32,047 nt of DNA from Gammaproteobacteria bacterium RIFCSPHIGHO2_12_FULL_38_11 (GTDB lineage: Bacteria > Pseudomonadota > Gammaproteobacteria > Coxiellales > Coxiellaceae). The position numbers were made by a program, and so were the translations under genes. The stretch lies in assembly GCA_001801515.1 (NCBI GenBank), contig MGXX01000020.1, positions 1-32,047 on the forward strand. Reading direction: 5' to 3'. Every line of letters begins with the position of its first letter. Positions within the stretch are counted from its first letter, which is position 1. Of this stretch, positions 1 to 7,765 are shown piece after piece. The notes below the pieces were generated by a model, which saw nothing but the letters and a program-made list of their open reading frames with translations, was not told the origin of the DNA and did no database searches.

Positions 1-23
1 CGCCATAATTCTCTCCCTCCTTG

Positions 24-90
24 GGTAAGATTTATTTTGATGCAACGAATGGTTTTTTAGCTAGCTTCGGTAAGATTTAATTTGATGCAA
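24..90. repeat. 22-bp direct repeat pair upstream of the first small gene
   Basis: Two copies of a 22-bp element beginning GGTAAGATTTA and ending TTTGATGCAA lie at 24-45 and 69-90. They differ at one base (T/A in the middle) and start 45 bp apart. The second copy ends 17 bp before the ATG at 108. They may be operator-like sites or the remains of a local duplication; the sequence alone does not decide. Confidence 0.6.
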
Positions 91-107
91 TTCGCTCAAC
101 AGGACCG

Positions 108-449
108 ATGGCTGACTTTAAGTTACAAAACCCAGCCAACATTTACATAGTAGGAAGTCCCTGGAGTGGTCCCGCATGGACCTACTATGCAGCTTCATCT
201 GGCCCAGGAAATTGCGTTCAATTTTCGTTACAACCTAAAGTAATTAGAGCAGATAATGGTCTGTTACAATCGACTACGCAATGCTTAAAGTTTGATCCAA
301 ACTCATTGACATCGACGAAATATAATATTTCTCGCAACAACAAAAATACGTTAACTGTTGATATCGCAGAATCTAATGGTAACCCTGTTATCAATAGCGC
401 CACTTTTAACGGTGTGGATGTTAGCTCGATGATTGGCTCATGTTCGTAA
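108..449 (+). CDS. Small hypothetical protein (113 aa), orphan
   Basis: I do not recognise this family. The start is the only ATG after the in-frame TAA at 78-80, with a weak AGGA a few bases upstream. The product is rich in Asn, Ser, Thr and Gly with short alternating hydrophobic stretches, which suggests a beta-rich fold, and has three cysteines (one near the C-terminus, SCS). There is no signal peptide from this start, although the composition resembles an exported protein, so the 5' part may have been lost. A terminator follows directly. The next gene also codes for a small unknown protein and ends in a near-copy of the same terminator. Both proteins carry a G-x-PWS motif followed by an aromatic-rich stretch, a weak hint of distant kinship. 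Probably an accessory gene. Confidence 0.5.
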   Translation: MADFKLQNPANIYIVGSPWSGPAWTYYAASSGPGNCVQFSLQPKVIRADNGLLQSTTQCLKFDPNSLTSTKYNISRNNKNTLTVDIAESNGNPVINSATFNGVDVSSMIGSCS

Positions 450-473
450 CTTGTTGAGATACACCATTGACAG

Positions 474-500
474 TCCCCGCCCACGCGGGGATTTTTTATT
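474..500 (+). terminator. Rho-independent terminator after the 113-aa gene
   Basis: A 7-bp GC-rich stem (TCCCCGC at 474-480 pairing with GCGGGGA at 485-491), a 4-base loop and a run of six T form a textbook intrinsic terminator 25 bp after the stop codon. Confidence 0.85.
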
Positions 501-575
501 TCACGACATTTGTAAACACGCTTTTTGATCTGTACAATAATTAAACCTCAACTAAACAACTTAAAGGATTATTGT

Positions 576-1049
576 ATGAAAAAATTAATAATTGCATCAG
601 TAGTTTGCTGTGCAGCGCCATTAGCGGGCATTGCGTGCGACATTCCTAATTGCATGACTGTCACTCCAGATAGCAGCATTCGATTCGTGACATTTTTTGC
701 AAATAAAAGCGGCGCCACTATTCAAGGTGGGCCATGGAGTAAACTTGCACCCGGTTCATACGCTTGGGAACCAAAGTATTATCAGGGCAAAGTTGGCACT
801 ATCTATGTCGGCCAGGCTACCTATACGAATAAGGCAGGCAAGCCAGTTGAAGTATATGGGACATACAAAGTTGCCTTTAAAAAAACCACTAAAAATGCAA
901 CGTTAGCATTGTCGATAGTTCCTGGTACAACAAACACAAATGCCGCATGTAAAGTTTTGAGCGCGACGGGTACAGGGGTTGTCGTGACGCCACTTTCAAC
1001 ACAAATACGAAATACTGCGCCAGTATGCACGGCTGTATCAACCAAATAG
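576..1049 (+). CDS. Small secreted hypothetical protein (157 aa)
   Basis: I do not recognise the family. The ATG at 576 is preferred over the TTG at 525 because AAAGGA lies just upstream and because it gives a clean N-terminal signal peptide: MKK, a hydrophobic core (residues 4-19) and a likely signal peptidase I site after AGIA, before CDIPNC. The lipobox is poor (Gly at -3), so a lipoprotein is less likely. The mature part is small, basic and Thr/Gly/Ala-rich, with four cysteines after cleavage (two near the N-terminus, two in the C-terminal third) that could form periplasmic disulphides. It is followed by its own terminator, so it is probably monocistronic. A secreted accessory protein is the safest description. 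Confidence 0.6.
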   Translation: MKKLIIASVVCCAAPLAGIACDIPNCMTVTPDSSIRFVTFFANKSGATIQGGPWSKLAPGSYAWEPKYYQGKVGTIYVGQATYTNKAGKPVEVYGTYKVAFKKTTKNATLALSIVPGTTNTNAACKVLSATGTGVVVTPLSTQIRNTAPVCTAVSTK

Positions 1050-1054
1050 CATAA

Positions 1055-1078
1055 TCCCCGCCTCGCGGGGATTTTTTT
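1055..1078 (+). terminator. Rho-independent terminator after the secreted 157-aa gene
   Basis: Stem TCCCCGC (1055-1061) with GCGGGGA (1065-1071), a 3-base loop and seven T. Both stem arms are identical to those of the terminator at 474-500; only the loop differs (CTC here, CCAC there). Confidence 0.88.
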
Positions 1079-1168
1079 ATCCCACCCTATGGACGTGCAT
1101 GAAATAGAATAAACGGATTATGTTCCGGTTTTTCATCGAAAAAACGTATTTAGTTCCGGATTTTCGAT

Positions 1169-3733
1169 CTAAATCGTGTTCCCGAATCCATAATGCCCCC
1201 TATTTGAGAACACATCAGAAAATCCAGGTAAGGTTGTCGCAAGCATATCTTCAGCACGATTATTGGCAACACTGCCCAAGCCTTTCAATAAAAATTCAGC
1301 ATAATAATTTGTGCTGTATTGACTTTCAAATGAAGCGCTTCCATTAACCGTAGGCACACCATTATAATCTTTTGAAACAATAAAACGAAACGCCCAACAA
1401 CACGTGTTATAAGATAAACCAACATATTGATCGCGGGTAAGCGAATTCGTGAGATCATAATATTCATATCCAAAGAATTGCCAACGCACCGTGATCGGCC
1501 AAATTAAGCCTGCAGAAATCAAAGAAGAATCACCATTGAAAACAGGCGCATCATACGGTGTGTCCGAACTATTATTGGTGTATTGATAATTAAATAAAAT
1601 AATTTTACGTTGTAAAAAGTGATATTCAACACCCGCTTGCGCATTATTCACTTCACCCAACGCAGTATCCCACGCAACTCGTGAATTAATCGCCCACAGC
1701 GCATTCGGATTCCAAATTAAACCACCCGTAATAGGCGAAATAGATTTGGGCGCCTGGCAGCTGGTTTGTGATAAACAGACATGCGGATCAGTAAAATAAT
1801 CAATAAACCCTAATTGTGCCGATAAAATATCATCCGCATCATTTTGACGTAATATATTACTCGATAACCCCACACTCAATTGATTTGCATTTTGAAAACG
1901 ATCAAAACCTGAGAATTCATTAATTGAATATAAATTACTGGTTGAAAAAGGCAATAATTGCGTATCAAAATTCGGATAATTATTTTGATTTAAATACGGC
2001 GTATACAGATAAAAGATGCGTGGCTGTAATGTTTGAATATATTCTTGCCCATCAATATGCATTTGACGATCAAAATATAAACCACTGTCGATATCAAAAA
2101 TTGGCAAGGTGCGATTAATATCATAATTCGATCGTGGCGCTGTTGGGCTCACGCTGGGCAATTGCGCAAAATAACTGGTGCTATCTGCAATAAGTTTGGG
2201 GGTCAGGTAGAATGAAGCCCAGGTAAAAGGTCTGCTGATACTTGGCTGAAAATGTAATCGTTCACCAATCGGCATTTGAAACGTTTGCGGCGTGAAATTA
2301 CTTTGATACATGAAATTGACCGCTTGTGCCGATAAATCAAAATTATAATTTGGGATAAATTGTGGATAAGCTGCACTAAAATCCAATTCAGGTAATCGCG
2401 TATATTGATTTTGTGCGGGCGTGTTAATTTGACCCAGTGGATGCAAGGTTTGATAAGTTTGTACTAAAAACGTATCCTGCCAATGCAAGCCTGCGTAATC
2501 TAATTCTGAAAAGCTGGGTATTTGATTAGAGTTTTGGGATAAAAAATCAGTTTGAAAATCCTGCGCATAATAAGAATCACTTATGTAACGCGCATAAAAT
2601 TTTCCAGTCCAATATTTATTAAATGTCACATTGTTTTCTAAATTAATAAAGAGGCGATTATTGCTGTCATCTTGTAATTCTGAAATATAAGGTGGCGATG
2701 CCGATGATGAATTATTTGCCACGGCATTTAACGTGTTTTGACGGAAACTGGCAAATTCACGATCATCTGGTAAGATACCCGCATACAAAAAACCATCAGA
2801 TTGACTCGTTAAATAACGAAACAATCCATTTAATTGTACACCACGTTTGGAATACCATGATGGCGTAAACAATAAATCATAATTTGGCGCTATATTCCAA
2901 TAATAAGGTTCTCCCACATAAAAGCCATGTTGCCCCGTGCCATTTTCATAACCCATTCTAGGTGGTAAAAATCCTGATTTGCGCGCATTATTTAACGGAA
3001 ATGAAAAATAAGGCGTGTAAAAAATCGGTACGTGCTTAAAGTGGATGACAACATTATGCGCATAACCTTCGCCTTTACTGTGGTCCAGCTGTATCGACTT
3101 TGCATTAAGGTACCATGATGGATTTTTTGGAGAACAAGTGGAATAGGTTGCATTTTTCAAATCAATCTCACCATTGGGTTTTCGATGAATTGACTTAGCC
3201 ACTCCCCACGCATCAAATGACGTAATCACCATAGGTAATTCATGCTCACCAACAATGTGATACAGCGCATTATTCAAGGAGATCGTATTTTTAACAAGGT
3301 TATAATCTGCCTTTTTTCCCAACATTAATTTGCCCGCTTCTTGTACGCGCACGTGACCAATTAGTTTAATATCGGTTATTTTTCCAGATTTGCTATCTCG
3401 ATAAACAAGGGCCTTATCAGTATAAATTAACCGACCTGGTTGACGGATAAGCACACTGTCTTGCAATACAGAAACACCATTGGTACGAAAAATCACAGGA
3501 CCCTTTGCCGTAATAACAACAGGTATTTTTTTATAGGGTGGAGGATGGGGGACGTCTTCAACTGATTTCGGTTGTGCATAAAATCCATTACACTGCGAAT
3601 GTTTTTCACCCGGAACATGCCCGGTTACCCAACCTAGCGCATCCGCCACTGAATCAGATGCAGAAACATCTACACTCGCCAATACCACGGCTGCAAATAA
3701 AATCGGGTTAATAATTATCGTTAGTTTTTTCAC
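1169..3733 (-). CDS. lptD: LPS-assembly protein LptD
   Basis: Outer-membrane beta-barrel of the LptD/LptE translocon, which inserts lipopolysaccharide into the outer leaflet. The GTG at 3733 is chosen because it gives a signal peptide (MKKLTIIINPILFAAVVLAS, cleavage near SASA); the reading frame extends to a TTG at 3784 without a good ribosome binding site. The 854-residue product has an N-terminal OstA/LptA-like jellyroll (about residues 60-190) followed by a Tyr/Asn-rich barrel. The cysteine pattern expected of LptD is present: one near the N-terminus (QCNG), one after the jellyroll (CSPKNP) and an adjacent pair near the C-terminus (NTCCWAF). An extra pair (VCLSQTSC) sits in a barrel loop. 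surA, often next to lptD in this class, is not adjacent here. LptM, which helps LptD disulphide maturation in E. coli, is encoded at 7766. Confidence 0.96.
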   Translation of the reverse strand: MKKLTIIINPILFAAVVLASVDVSASDSVADALGWVTGHVPGEKHSQCNGFYAQPKSVEDVPHPPPYKKIPVVITAKGPVIFRTNGVSVLQDSVLIRQPGRLIYTDKALVYRDSKSGKITDIKLIGHVRVQEAGKLMLGKKADYNLVKNTISLNNALYHIVGEHELPMVITSFDAWGVAKSIHRKPNGEIDLKNATYSTCSPKNPSWYLNAKSIQLDHSKGEGYAHNVVIHFKHVPIFYTPYFSFPLNNARKSGFLPPRMGYENGTGQHGFYVGEPYYWNIAPNYDLLFTPSWYSKRGVQLNGLFRYLTSQSDGFLYAGILPDDREFASFRQNTLNAVANNSSSASPPYISELQDDSNNRLFINLENNVTFNKYWTGKFYARYISDSYYAQDFQTDFLSQNSNQIPSFSELDYAGLHWQDTFLVQTYQTLHPLGQINTPAQNQYTRLPELDFSAAYPQFIPNYNFDLSAQAVNFMYQSNFTPQTFQMPIGERLHFQPSISRPFTWASFYLTPKLIADSTSYFAQLPSVSPTAPRSNYDINRTLPIFDIDSGLYFDRQMHIDGQEYIQTLQPRIFYLYTPYLNQNNYPNFDTQLLPFSTSNLYSINEFSGFDRFQNANQLSVGLSSNILRQNDADDILSAQLGFIDYFTDPHVCLSQTSCQAPKSISPITGGLIWNPNALWAINSRVAWDTALGEVNNAQAGVEYHFLQRKIILFNYQYTNNSSDTPYDAPVFNGDSSLISAGLIWPITVRWQFFGYEYYDLTNSLTRDQYVGLSYNTCCWAFRFIVSKDYNGVPTVNGSASFESQYSTNYYAEFLLKGLGSVANNRAEDMLATTLPGFSDVFSNRGHYGFGNTI

Positions 3734-3763
3734 GGCAGACTTAATTTTTTTTAAAACTCCTGT

Positions 3764-3769
3764 ATTATA
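3764..3769 (-). promoter_or_regulatory. Possible -10 box for lptD
   Basis: A perfect TATAAT reads on the minus strand about 30 bp before the GTG at 3733, in the short divergent lptD-amgK gap. No convincing -35 was found 16-18 bp further out. If real, transcription would start near 3757, downstream of the alternative TTG start at 3784, which supports the GTG start. Confidence 0.35.
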
Positions 3770-3799
3770 CCCATTGTGTTTCAATATGCGAGCAGTTCA

Positions 3800-4762
3800 A
3801 TGGACACTTCAATTGATTCCAGGTTATCTGCATTACATGCTTGGCTATCTGGCCTTTTTCATGAGACCACTGCTTTCACAATCACACCCTTAACAGGCGA
3901 TGCAAGCTTTCGTCGCTATTTTCGCGTCATTATTGCAAAAAAAACGTTTATCGTGATGGATGCGCCGCCAGAAAAAGAAGACTGCACCGCTTTTATTGCT
4001 ATTGCAGATGCATTTAAAAATGCATCAGCGCGTTTTCCCCACATTATTTCTCACGATCTCAATCAAGGATTTTTATTGCTGCCTGATTTCGGTGATCGAC
4101 AATTATTGCCTTCACTTGAAAATAATGCTGCTGATAAATTGTATCAATCAGCGATGACCACTTTATCGCAAATTCAACAGTGTAGTATCGTGCCGAATTA
4201 TAATTTACCCTGTTTTAATGCTGTTTTATATTGGCGTGAATTTGAAATTTTCGACACCTGGTATATCAAAAAAAGACTGGGCAAACAATTATCCAACGTC
4301 AATGAAAAAAAATTAAAATCATGTTATCAATTATTGATTGATTCTGCCAATGCGCAACCGCAAGTATTTGTCCATCGCGATTACCATTCACGCAATATTA
4401 TGGTGTGCGATGATGGTGAACTGGGTGTTCTGGATTTTCAAGATGCGGTTTTAGGCCCCATCACCTATGATTTAGTTTCCTTATTGCGCGATTGCTATAT
4501 TGCATGGCCCGATGATCAAGTAGAGAAATGGGTTAGGTTGTTTTATCAACAATTAAATTTGTCGCTTGATTTTAAAATTTTTATGCGTTGGTTTGACTTA
4601 ATGGGATTGCAACGACACCTAAAATGCCTGGGTATTTTTTCACGATTATATTATCGCGACGGAAAAGAAGCTTATCTCAAAGAAATTCCGCGGGTGCTAA
4701 ATTACGTGATGACTGTTTGCAATAAATACCCAGAATTGCAATTGATGATAACATTACTTTAA
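3800..4762 (+). CDS. amgK: AmgK-type anomeric MurNAc/GlcNAc kinase
   Basis: Aminoglycoside-phosphotransferase-fold sugar kinase. AmgK phosphorylates C1 of MurNAc (and GlcNAc) so that MurU can make UDP-MurNAc, a cell-wall recycling route that bypasses de novo (fosfomycin-sensitive) synthesis. Seen in the 320-residue product: Gly-rich GDASFRRYFRV (33-43), the catalytic loop HRDYHSRN (H192, D194, N199) and the metal-binding DFQDA (D212, D215). The ATG at 3800 is the first ATG; a GTG at 3776 would overlap the long form of lptD. The lptD-amgK-murU order is also known in pseudomonads (PA0595-PA0597), which supports the assignment over a generic phosphotransferase. Here hipBA separates it from murU, and its 3' end overlaps hipA by 9 bp. 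Confidence 0.85.
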   Translation: MDTSIDSRLSALHAWLSGLFHETTAFTITPLTGDASFRRYFRVIIAKKTFIVMDAPPEKEDCTAFIAIADAFKNASARFPHIISHDLNQGFLLLPDFGDRQLLPSLENNAADKLYQSAMTTLSQIQQCSIVPNYNLPCFNAVLYWREFEIFDTWYIKKRLGKQLSNVNEKKLKSCYQLLIDSANAQPQVFVHRDYHSRNIMVCDDGELGVLDFQDAVLGPITYDLVSLLRDCYIAWPDDQVEKWVRLFYQQLNLSLDFKIFMRWFDLMGLQRHLKCLGIFSRLYYRDGKEAYLKEIPRVLNYVMTVCNKYPELQLMITLL

Positions 4763-6064
4763 TTTATCCCTGGCCAATCGCATGCCATCAAAAACAGGCT
4801 TTGCTATTTTTCTCGGAAACCGCTTTGGTAATTCTTTTGTGACAACACAAATAACATCATCCACCTTACTCAACATGGAATTTATTATTTCTTCGGCTTT
4901 CTCGGGCGAAAAACGCGCTGTTTTTGCAGCACTTAAAAAATGACGTCGTTGCATTTCATGCCAATGATAATGCTTATTTTTTCCTTCCAGTGCCATTGCC
5001 ATTTTTATTTTTTTTGCTTGCAATTGCTTGTTGGCAATTAACGGATAGGCTGACATGATGTCATACAAGGGTGTTAATCGAAATTGCCCACCAGGCTCTA
5101 AAAAAATACTGAAATTTTTGGCATGGCCATCAATAGCCGCCAACAACCAAAACAATACCTGCGTCCCAAAAAAAAATTCGCGATCTTTATCTGGTGTTGC
5201 AGAACCCAGCAATAATTTCATAATATCTTTTATACCAGGACCACCATCCGATTGATATTTAAAATCAGGAGGAATACCCAATGCTTGACACATATCTTCT
5301 TGTGGTAAACGCAGTATTTTTTTTCGATCACGTGATAATTTACGATCAAAGCGCTTAACAATCAACGCTTTTACACCATCAAAAATGCCAATGTCGCATG
5401 AAGCTGTCGGCAATCCAAATGCTCTTGCAATCTGCGCACATAACCATTCGTTTTCACAGCTGTCACTTAAATCCATTTTCTGATGCAAAATGACACCAAT
5501 CGGCAATTTAAAAATATGCGTTGTGGGTGTTGAACCAATAGGTCGCATCCATTTTTTGCGCCAATATAATAATGCAGATTTTTCTTGTGCGCCCGCTATT
5601 GAAATACGAAAATCATTTTCATCATGCGTCATTCCCAATGGGTTTGTTTTTATATTACGCAGCAGCGATGCTATTTTTTTTTCACTGAGCGGCGCACACT
5701 GTATTCCACTTGAAAATTTATTATCATCCGGCATACGCAGTTGTATTGCACCAACGCAATCTTTTCCAATTACCGTCAATAAATCAAATGGTTCATTCGT
5801 GGCCGCATGAAAATAAGCTTGAATACGTGATCGAATTTGCGGATTATCAGGAAGTAAATTATCAAAAAAAGAATAAACCGTTCGCGCCGTAAATTCTTTT
5901 GCAAGCAAAGGCAATGACAACGATATAGGGCGTGCGCCTGGCATAGCTAACCATGTTGCATCATAAGAAAAACAAAATGCACGGCTTCCCTTTTTTTCAA
6001 GTGTGCCGACTCTTTTTTCATTCATATACACATGCAAAACACGATTTTTTGTATTGTTTACCAT
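4754..6064 (-). CDS. hipA: HipA serine/threonine-protein kinase toxin
   Basis: Toxin of a type II HipBA module. E. coli HipA phosphorylates glutamyl-tRNA synthetase, stalling translation and promoting persistence. The 436-residue product matches the full E. coli length (440). Visible parts: N-terminal HipA-N1 domain (about 5-115); the loop RISIAGAQEKSA (153-164) with S155 at the position of the E. coli autophosphorylation site; THIFKLPIG (182-190); catalytic DGHAKN (D312, N317); and metal-binding YDIMS (D335). Nothing essential appears missing, so it is probably active. The ATG at 6064 has GGAAGGA just upstream and overlaps the hipB stop by 7 bp, indicating translational coupling; a GTG at 6076 is the alternative. 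It lies convergent to amgK, sharing 9 bp of 3' end. Confidence 0.94.
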   Translation of the reverse strand: MVNNTKNRVLHVYMNEKRVGTLEKKGSRAFCFSYDATWLAMPGARPISLSLPLLAKEFTARTVYSFFDNLLPDNPQIRSRIQAYFHAATNEPFDLLTVIGKDCVGAIQLRMPDDNKFSSGIQCAPLSEKKIASLLRNIKTNPLGMTHDENDFRISIAGAQEKSALLYWRKKWMRPIGSTPTTHIFKLPIGVILHQKMDLSDSCENEWLCAQIARAFGLPTASCDIGIFDGVKALIVKRFDRKLSRDRKKILRLPQEDMCQALGIPPDFKYQSDGGPGIKDIMKLLLGSATPDKDREFFFGTQVLFWLLAAIDGHAKNFSIFLEPGGQFRLTPLYDIMSAYPLIANKQLQAKKIKMAMALEGKNKHYHWHEMQRRHFLSAAKTARFSPEKAEEIINSMLSKVDDVICVVTKELPKRFPRKIAKPVFDGMRLARDKLK

Positions 6065-6303
6065 TCTTCCTTCCACTCAGTTTGATCAGATGATTTATCC
6101 AACGCACTTAAATCAAGATTAACCGCAGACAATATGTAAAAAAGCGTTTGCAATTTTGACCTTTCCGGTTTATTTTCAAATGATGAAATAGTTTGCTGTT
6201 TAACACCAATTTTTTTCGCAACCATGGATTGACTGAGTTTGAGTTTTTTTCGCTGCTTAATGACCAGCAATGCCAATTCAGCAGCAGAACGAAGAATAAT
6301 CAT
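6058..6303 (-). CDS. hipB: HipB antitoxin, XRE-family repressor
   Basis: An 81-residue DNA-binding antitoxin (E. coli HipB is 88). A helix-turn-helix of the XRE type covers about residues 17-70, with recognition-helix region VKQQTISSFENKPE. The tail ending TEWKEEW matches the C-terminal Trp found in E. coli HipB. It binds HipA and represses its own operon. The ATG at 6303 is preceded by GGGGG, which is part of a palindromic operator (6305-6324), so repressor binding and ribosome binding involve the same bases. Upstream are two more operators and a good promoter (6330-6358). Confidence 0.93.
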   Translation of the reverse strand: MIILRSAAELALLVIKQRKKLKLSQSMVAKKIGVKQQTISSFENKPERSKLQTLFYILSAVNLDLSALDKSSDQTEWKEEW

Positions 6304-6304
6304 A

Positions 6305-6380
6305 TTACCCCCTATAACGGATAAAACAAATTTTATCCCCTATAGAGGGTAAAGTCAACATTATCCGCTATAGGGGGTAA
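6305..6380. promoter_or_regulatory. Three HipB operators at 28-bp spacing, shared by hipBA and murU
   Basis: Three 20-bp palindromes fit TTAYCC-N8-GGRTAA: O1 6305-6324, O2 6333-6352, O3 6361-6380. Start-to-start spacing is exactly 28 bp both times. The E. coli HipB operator is TATCC-N8-GGATA, so the half-sites and 8-base spacing agree with the known family. O1 read on the minus strand (TTATCCGTTATAGGGGGTAA) and O3 on the plus strand (TTATCCGCTATAGGGGGTAA) differ at one base. Each ends one base before an ATG (hipB and murU) and supplies its GGGGG ribosome binding site. O2 lies between the -35 and -10 boxes of the hipBA promoter. Confidence 0.9.
6330..6358 (-). promoter_or_regulatory. hipBA promoter
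   Basis: On the minus strand TTGACT (6358-6353) and TAAAAT (6335-6330) are separated by exactly 17 bp, a near-consensus sigma-70 promoter. Operator O2 occupies the spacer, and O1 covers the predicted start point and the hipB ribosome binding site, so autorepression is expected. Confidence 0.75.
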
Positions 6381-6381
6381 A

Positions 6382-7041
6382 ATGAAAGCCATGATCCTTG
6401 CCGCCGGCCGCGGCGAACGACTGAAACCATTAACGGTCATTACCCCAAAACCCCTATTAATAGTGGGTAATACCACTTTGCTAGGGCACACGCTACATCA
6501 GTTACATGACGCAGGAATTAAAGATGTGGTTATTAACGTGCATCATCTAAAAGACCAAATCATCGATTATTGCGGCAATGGTTCTCATTTTAATTTAAAT
6601 ATTCAATATTCAATTGAAGATGAATTACTGGAAACAGGCGGCGGACTTTTTCAAGCGTTACCTTTACTGGGCAATAAACCGTTTTTATTAATCAGTGGTG
6701 ATATCTGGACGGATTATCCATTGACAAATTTAATAATAAAACCTGTGCGCGCTGCACATTTGGTATTCGTGAATAATCCTGATTTTCATTTAGCGGGAGA
6801 TTATAGTTTAGATAAAAATAATATTGTACGCGCCGATCACTCTGAAAAATTTACCTATGCCAACATTGGCATAATTCACCCTGATTTATTTTACGCTGAA
6901 AAACCCGGCGCCTTTCGTTTAACAAAGGTTTTGCAGCCCGCGATTAATCAAGGCCTGGTAACAGGTGAGCATTATAGTGGTGTTTGGCACAACGTTGGCA
7001 CAACCAAAGCGCTACACGAACTACGCGAACACCTTCGTTAA
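6382..7041 (+). CDS. murU: N-acetylmuramate 1-phosphate uridylyltransferase MurU
   Basis: Transfers UMP from UTP to MurNAc-1-phosphate made by AmgK, giving UDP-MurNAc. The 219-residue product starts with the nucleotidyltransferase signature LAAGRGERLKPLT...PKPL (residues 6-26), followed by ETGGGL and the metal-site region ISGDIW. This length and these motifs fit MurU; a mannose- or glucose-1-phosphate nucleotidyltransferase is the alternative, made less likely by the amgK neighbour. Its AGGGGG ribosome binding site is inside HipB operator O3, and the ATG follows O3 after one base. The usual amgK-murU junction is broken by hipBA on the opposite strand, so murU must use a promoter in or near the operator region. 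Its last 21 bp overlap the convergent esterase gene. Confidence 0.88.
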   Translation: MKAMILAAGRGERLKPLTVITPKPLLIVGNTTLLGHTLHQLHDAGIKDVVINVHHLKDQIIDYCGNGSHFNLNIQYSIEDELLETGGGLFQALPLLGNKPFLLISGDIWTDYPLTNLIIKPVRAAHLVFVNNPDFHLAGDYSLDKNNIVRADHSEKFTYANIGIIHPDLFYAEKPGAFRLTKVLQPAINQGLVTGEHYSGVWHNVGTTKALHELREHLR

Positions 7042-7695
7042 CCAATTGTGAATATCCTGAATTTCTGGCGGCGTGATTTCATGTTGCATAGCATATTCCT
7101 TCCATTGCGTATTTGGATGTGTTTCACGAACAATGTCATATGCCATTTTTCCCGCGAAACACGGCAAGGTCATATCATGCGATCCATGTGCAATAAAAAT
7201 AGGTGTTTGTAAATTGGTTTCCACTACATGCTGACCATGTTCGTGCAACAACGGCAAATAACATGAAAGCGCTAAAATCCCCGCTATTTTTTGTTGCTGA
7301 CGCACACCCGCATACAACGCCATTGCTCCGCCCTGTGAAAACCCCGCAAGTACAATACGATTGGCAGGCATGCCATTTGCAATTTCCGCTTGAATTAGCT
7401 GCGTAATCGCGTGCTGTGATGCAATAATTCCCGCTTGATCCTCATGATTTAAATCCGTCAAACTATAAATATCATACCAAGCACGCATCAACACATGATT
7501 ATTAATCGTAACAGGTCGAACAGGTGCATTAGGAAATATGAAACGCAGCGGCAATCGATCACCACGCCAAAGATCAGGCACAATCGTGTCAAAATCAGCG
7601 TGATGCGCACCTAAACCGTGCATCCAAATAACACTGCCGATGCTTTTTTGTTTTGGATTTAAAATATGCGTTTCTAGATTTGAATTGGTGTTCAT
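7021..7695 (-). CDS. Alpha/beta-hydrolase, phospholipase/carboxylesterase family
   Basis: A cytosolic serine hydrolase of the carboxylesterase/acyl-thioesterase family (PF02230 type, which includes YpfH and Pseudomonas carboxylesterase). The 224-residue product has HGLGAHHADF near the N-terminus (oxyanion region), the nucleophile elbow GFSQGG, the acid-containing GSHDMTLP and a C-terminal His in HEITPPE, giving a complete Ser-Asp-His triad. There is no signal peptide. The ATG at 7695 is the first ATG; a TTG at 7710 is less likely. The substrate cannot be told from sequence. The gene is divergent from lptM and convergent with murU. Confidence 0.87.
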   Translation of the reverse strand: MNTNSNLETHILNPKQKSIGSVIWMHGLGAHHADFDTIVPDLWRGDRLPLRFIFPNAPVRPVTINNHVLMRAWYDIYSLTDLNHEDQAGIIASQHAITQLIQAEIANGMPANRIVLAGFSQGGAMALYAGVRQQQKIAGILALSCYLPLLHEHGQHVVETNLQTPIFIAHGSHDMTLPCFAGKMAYDIVRETHPNTQWKEYAMQHEITPPEIQDIHNWLTKVFA

Positions 7696-7723
7696 ATGAT
7701 TTTTTCTCAATATTACAATATTA

Positions 7724-7732
7724 TGTTATGAT
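7724..7732 (+). promoter_or_regulatory. Possible extended -10 promoter for lptM-dapF
   Basis: TGTTATGAT carries the TGn extension plus a TATGAT -10 box, about 35 bp before the lptM TTG. The -35 region (TTCTCA at 7704-7709) is weak, as is common for extended -10 promoters. Confidence 0.4.
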
Positions 7733-7765
7733 TTCGTCTTTGAATTTTATCACAGGATAACCGCA

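Noticed and set aside
1113..1165. Repeated TTCCGG-TTTTC segments after the lptD end, considered as a terminator for lptD
   Set aside because: Stems are only 4-5 bp or have very long loops; no convincing intrinsic terminator on the minus strand.
6319..6338. Separate palindrome GGATAAAACAAATTTTATCC between O1 and O2
   Set aside because: It is formed by the facing half-sites of two neighbouring operators and needs no separate explanation, although it could form a weak hairpin in RNA.
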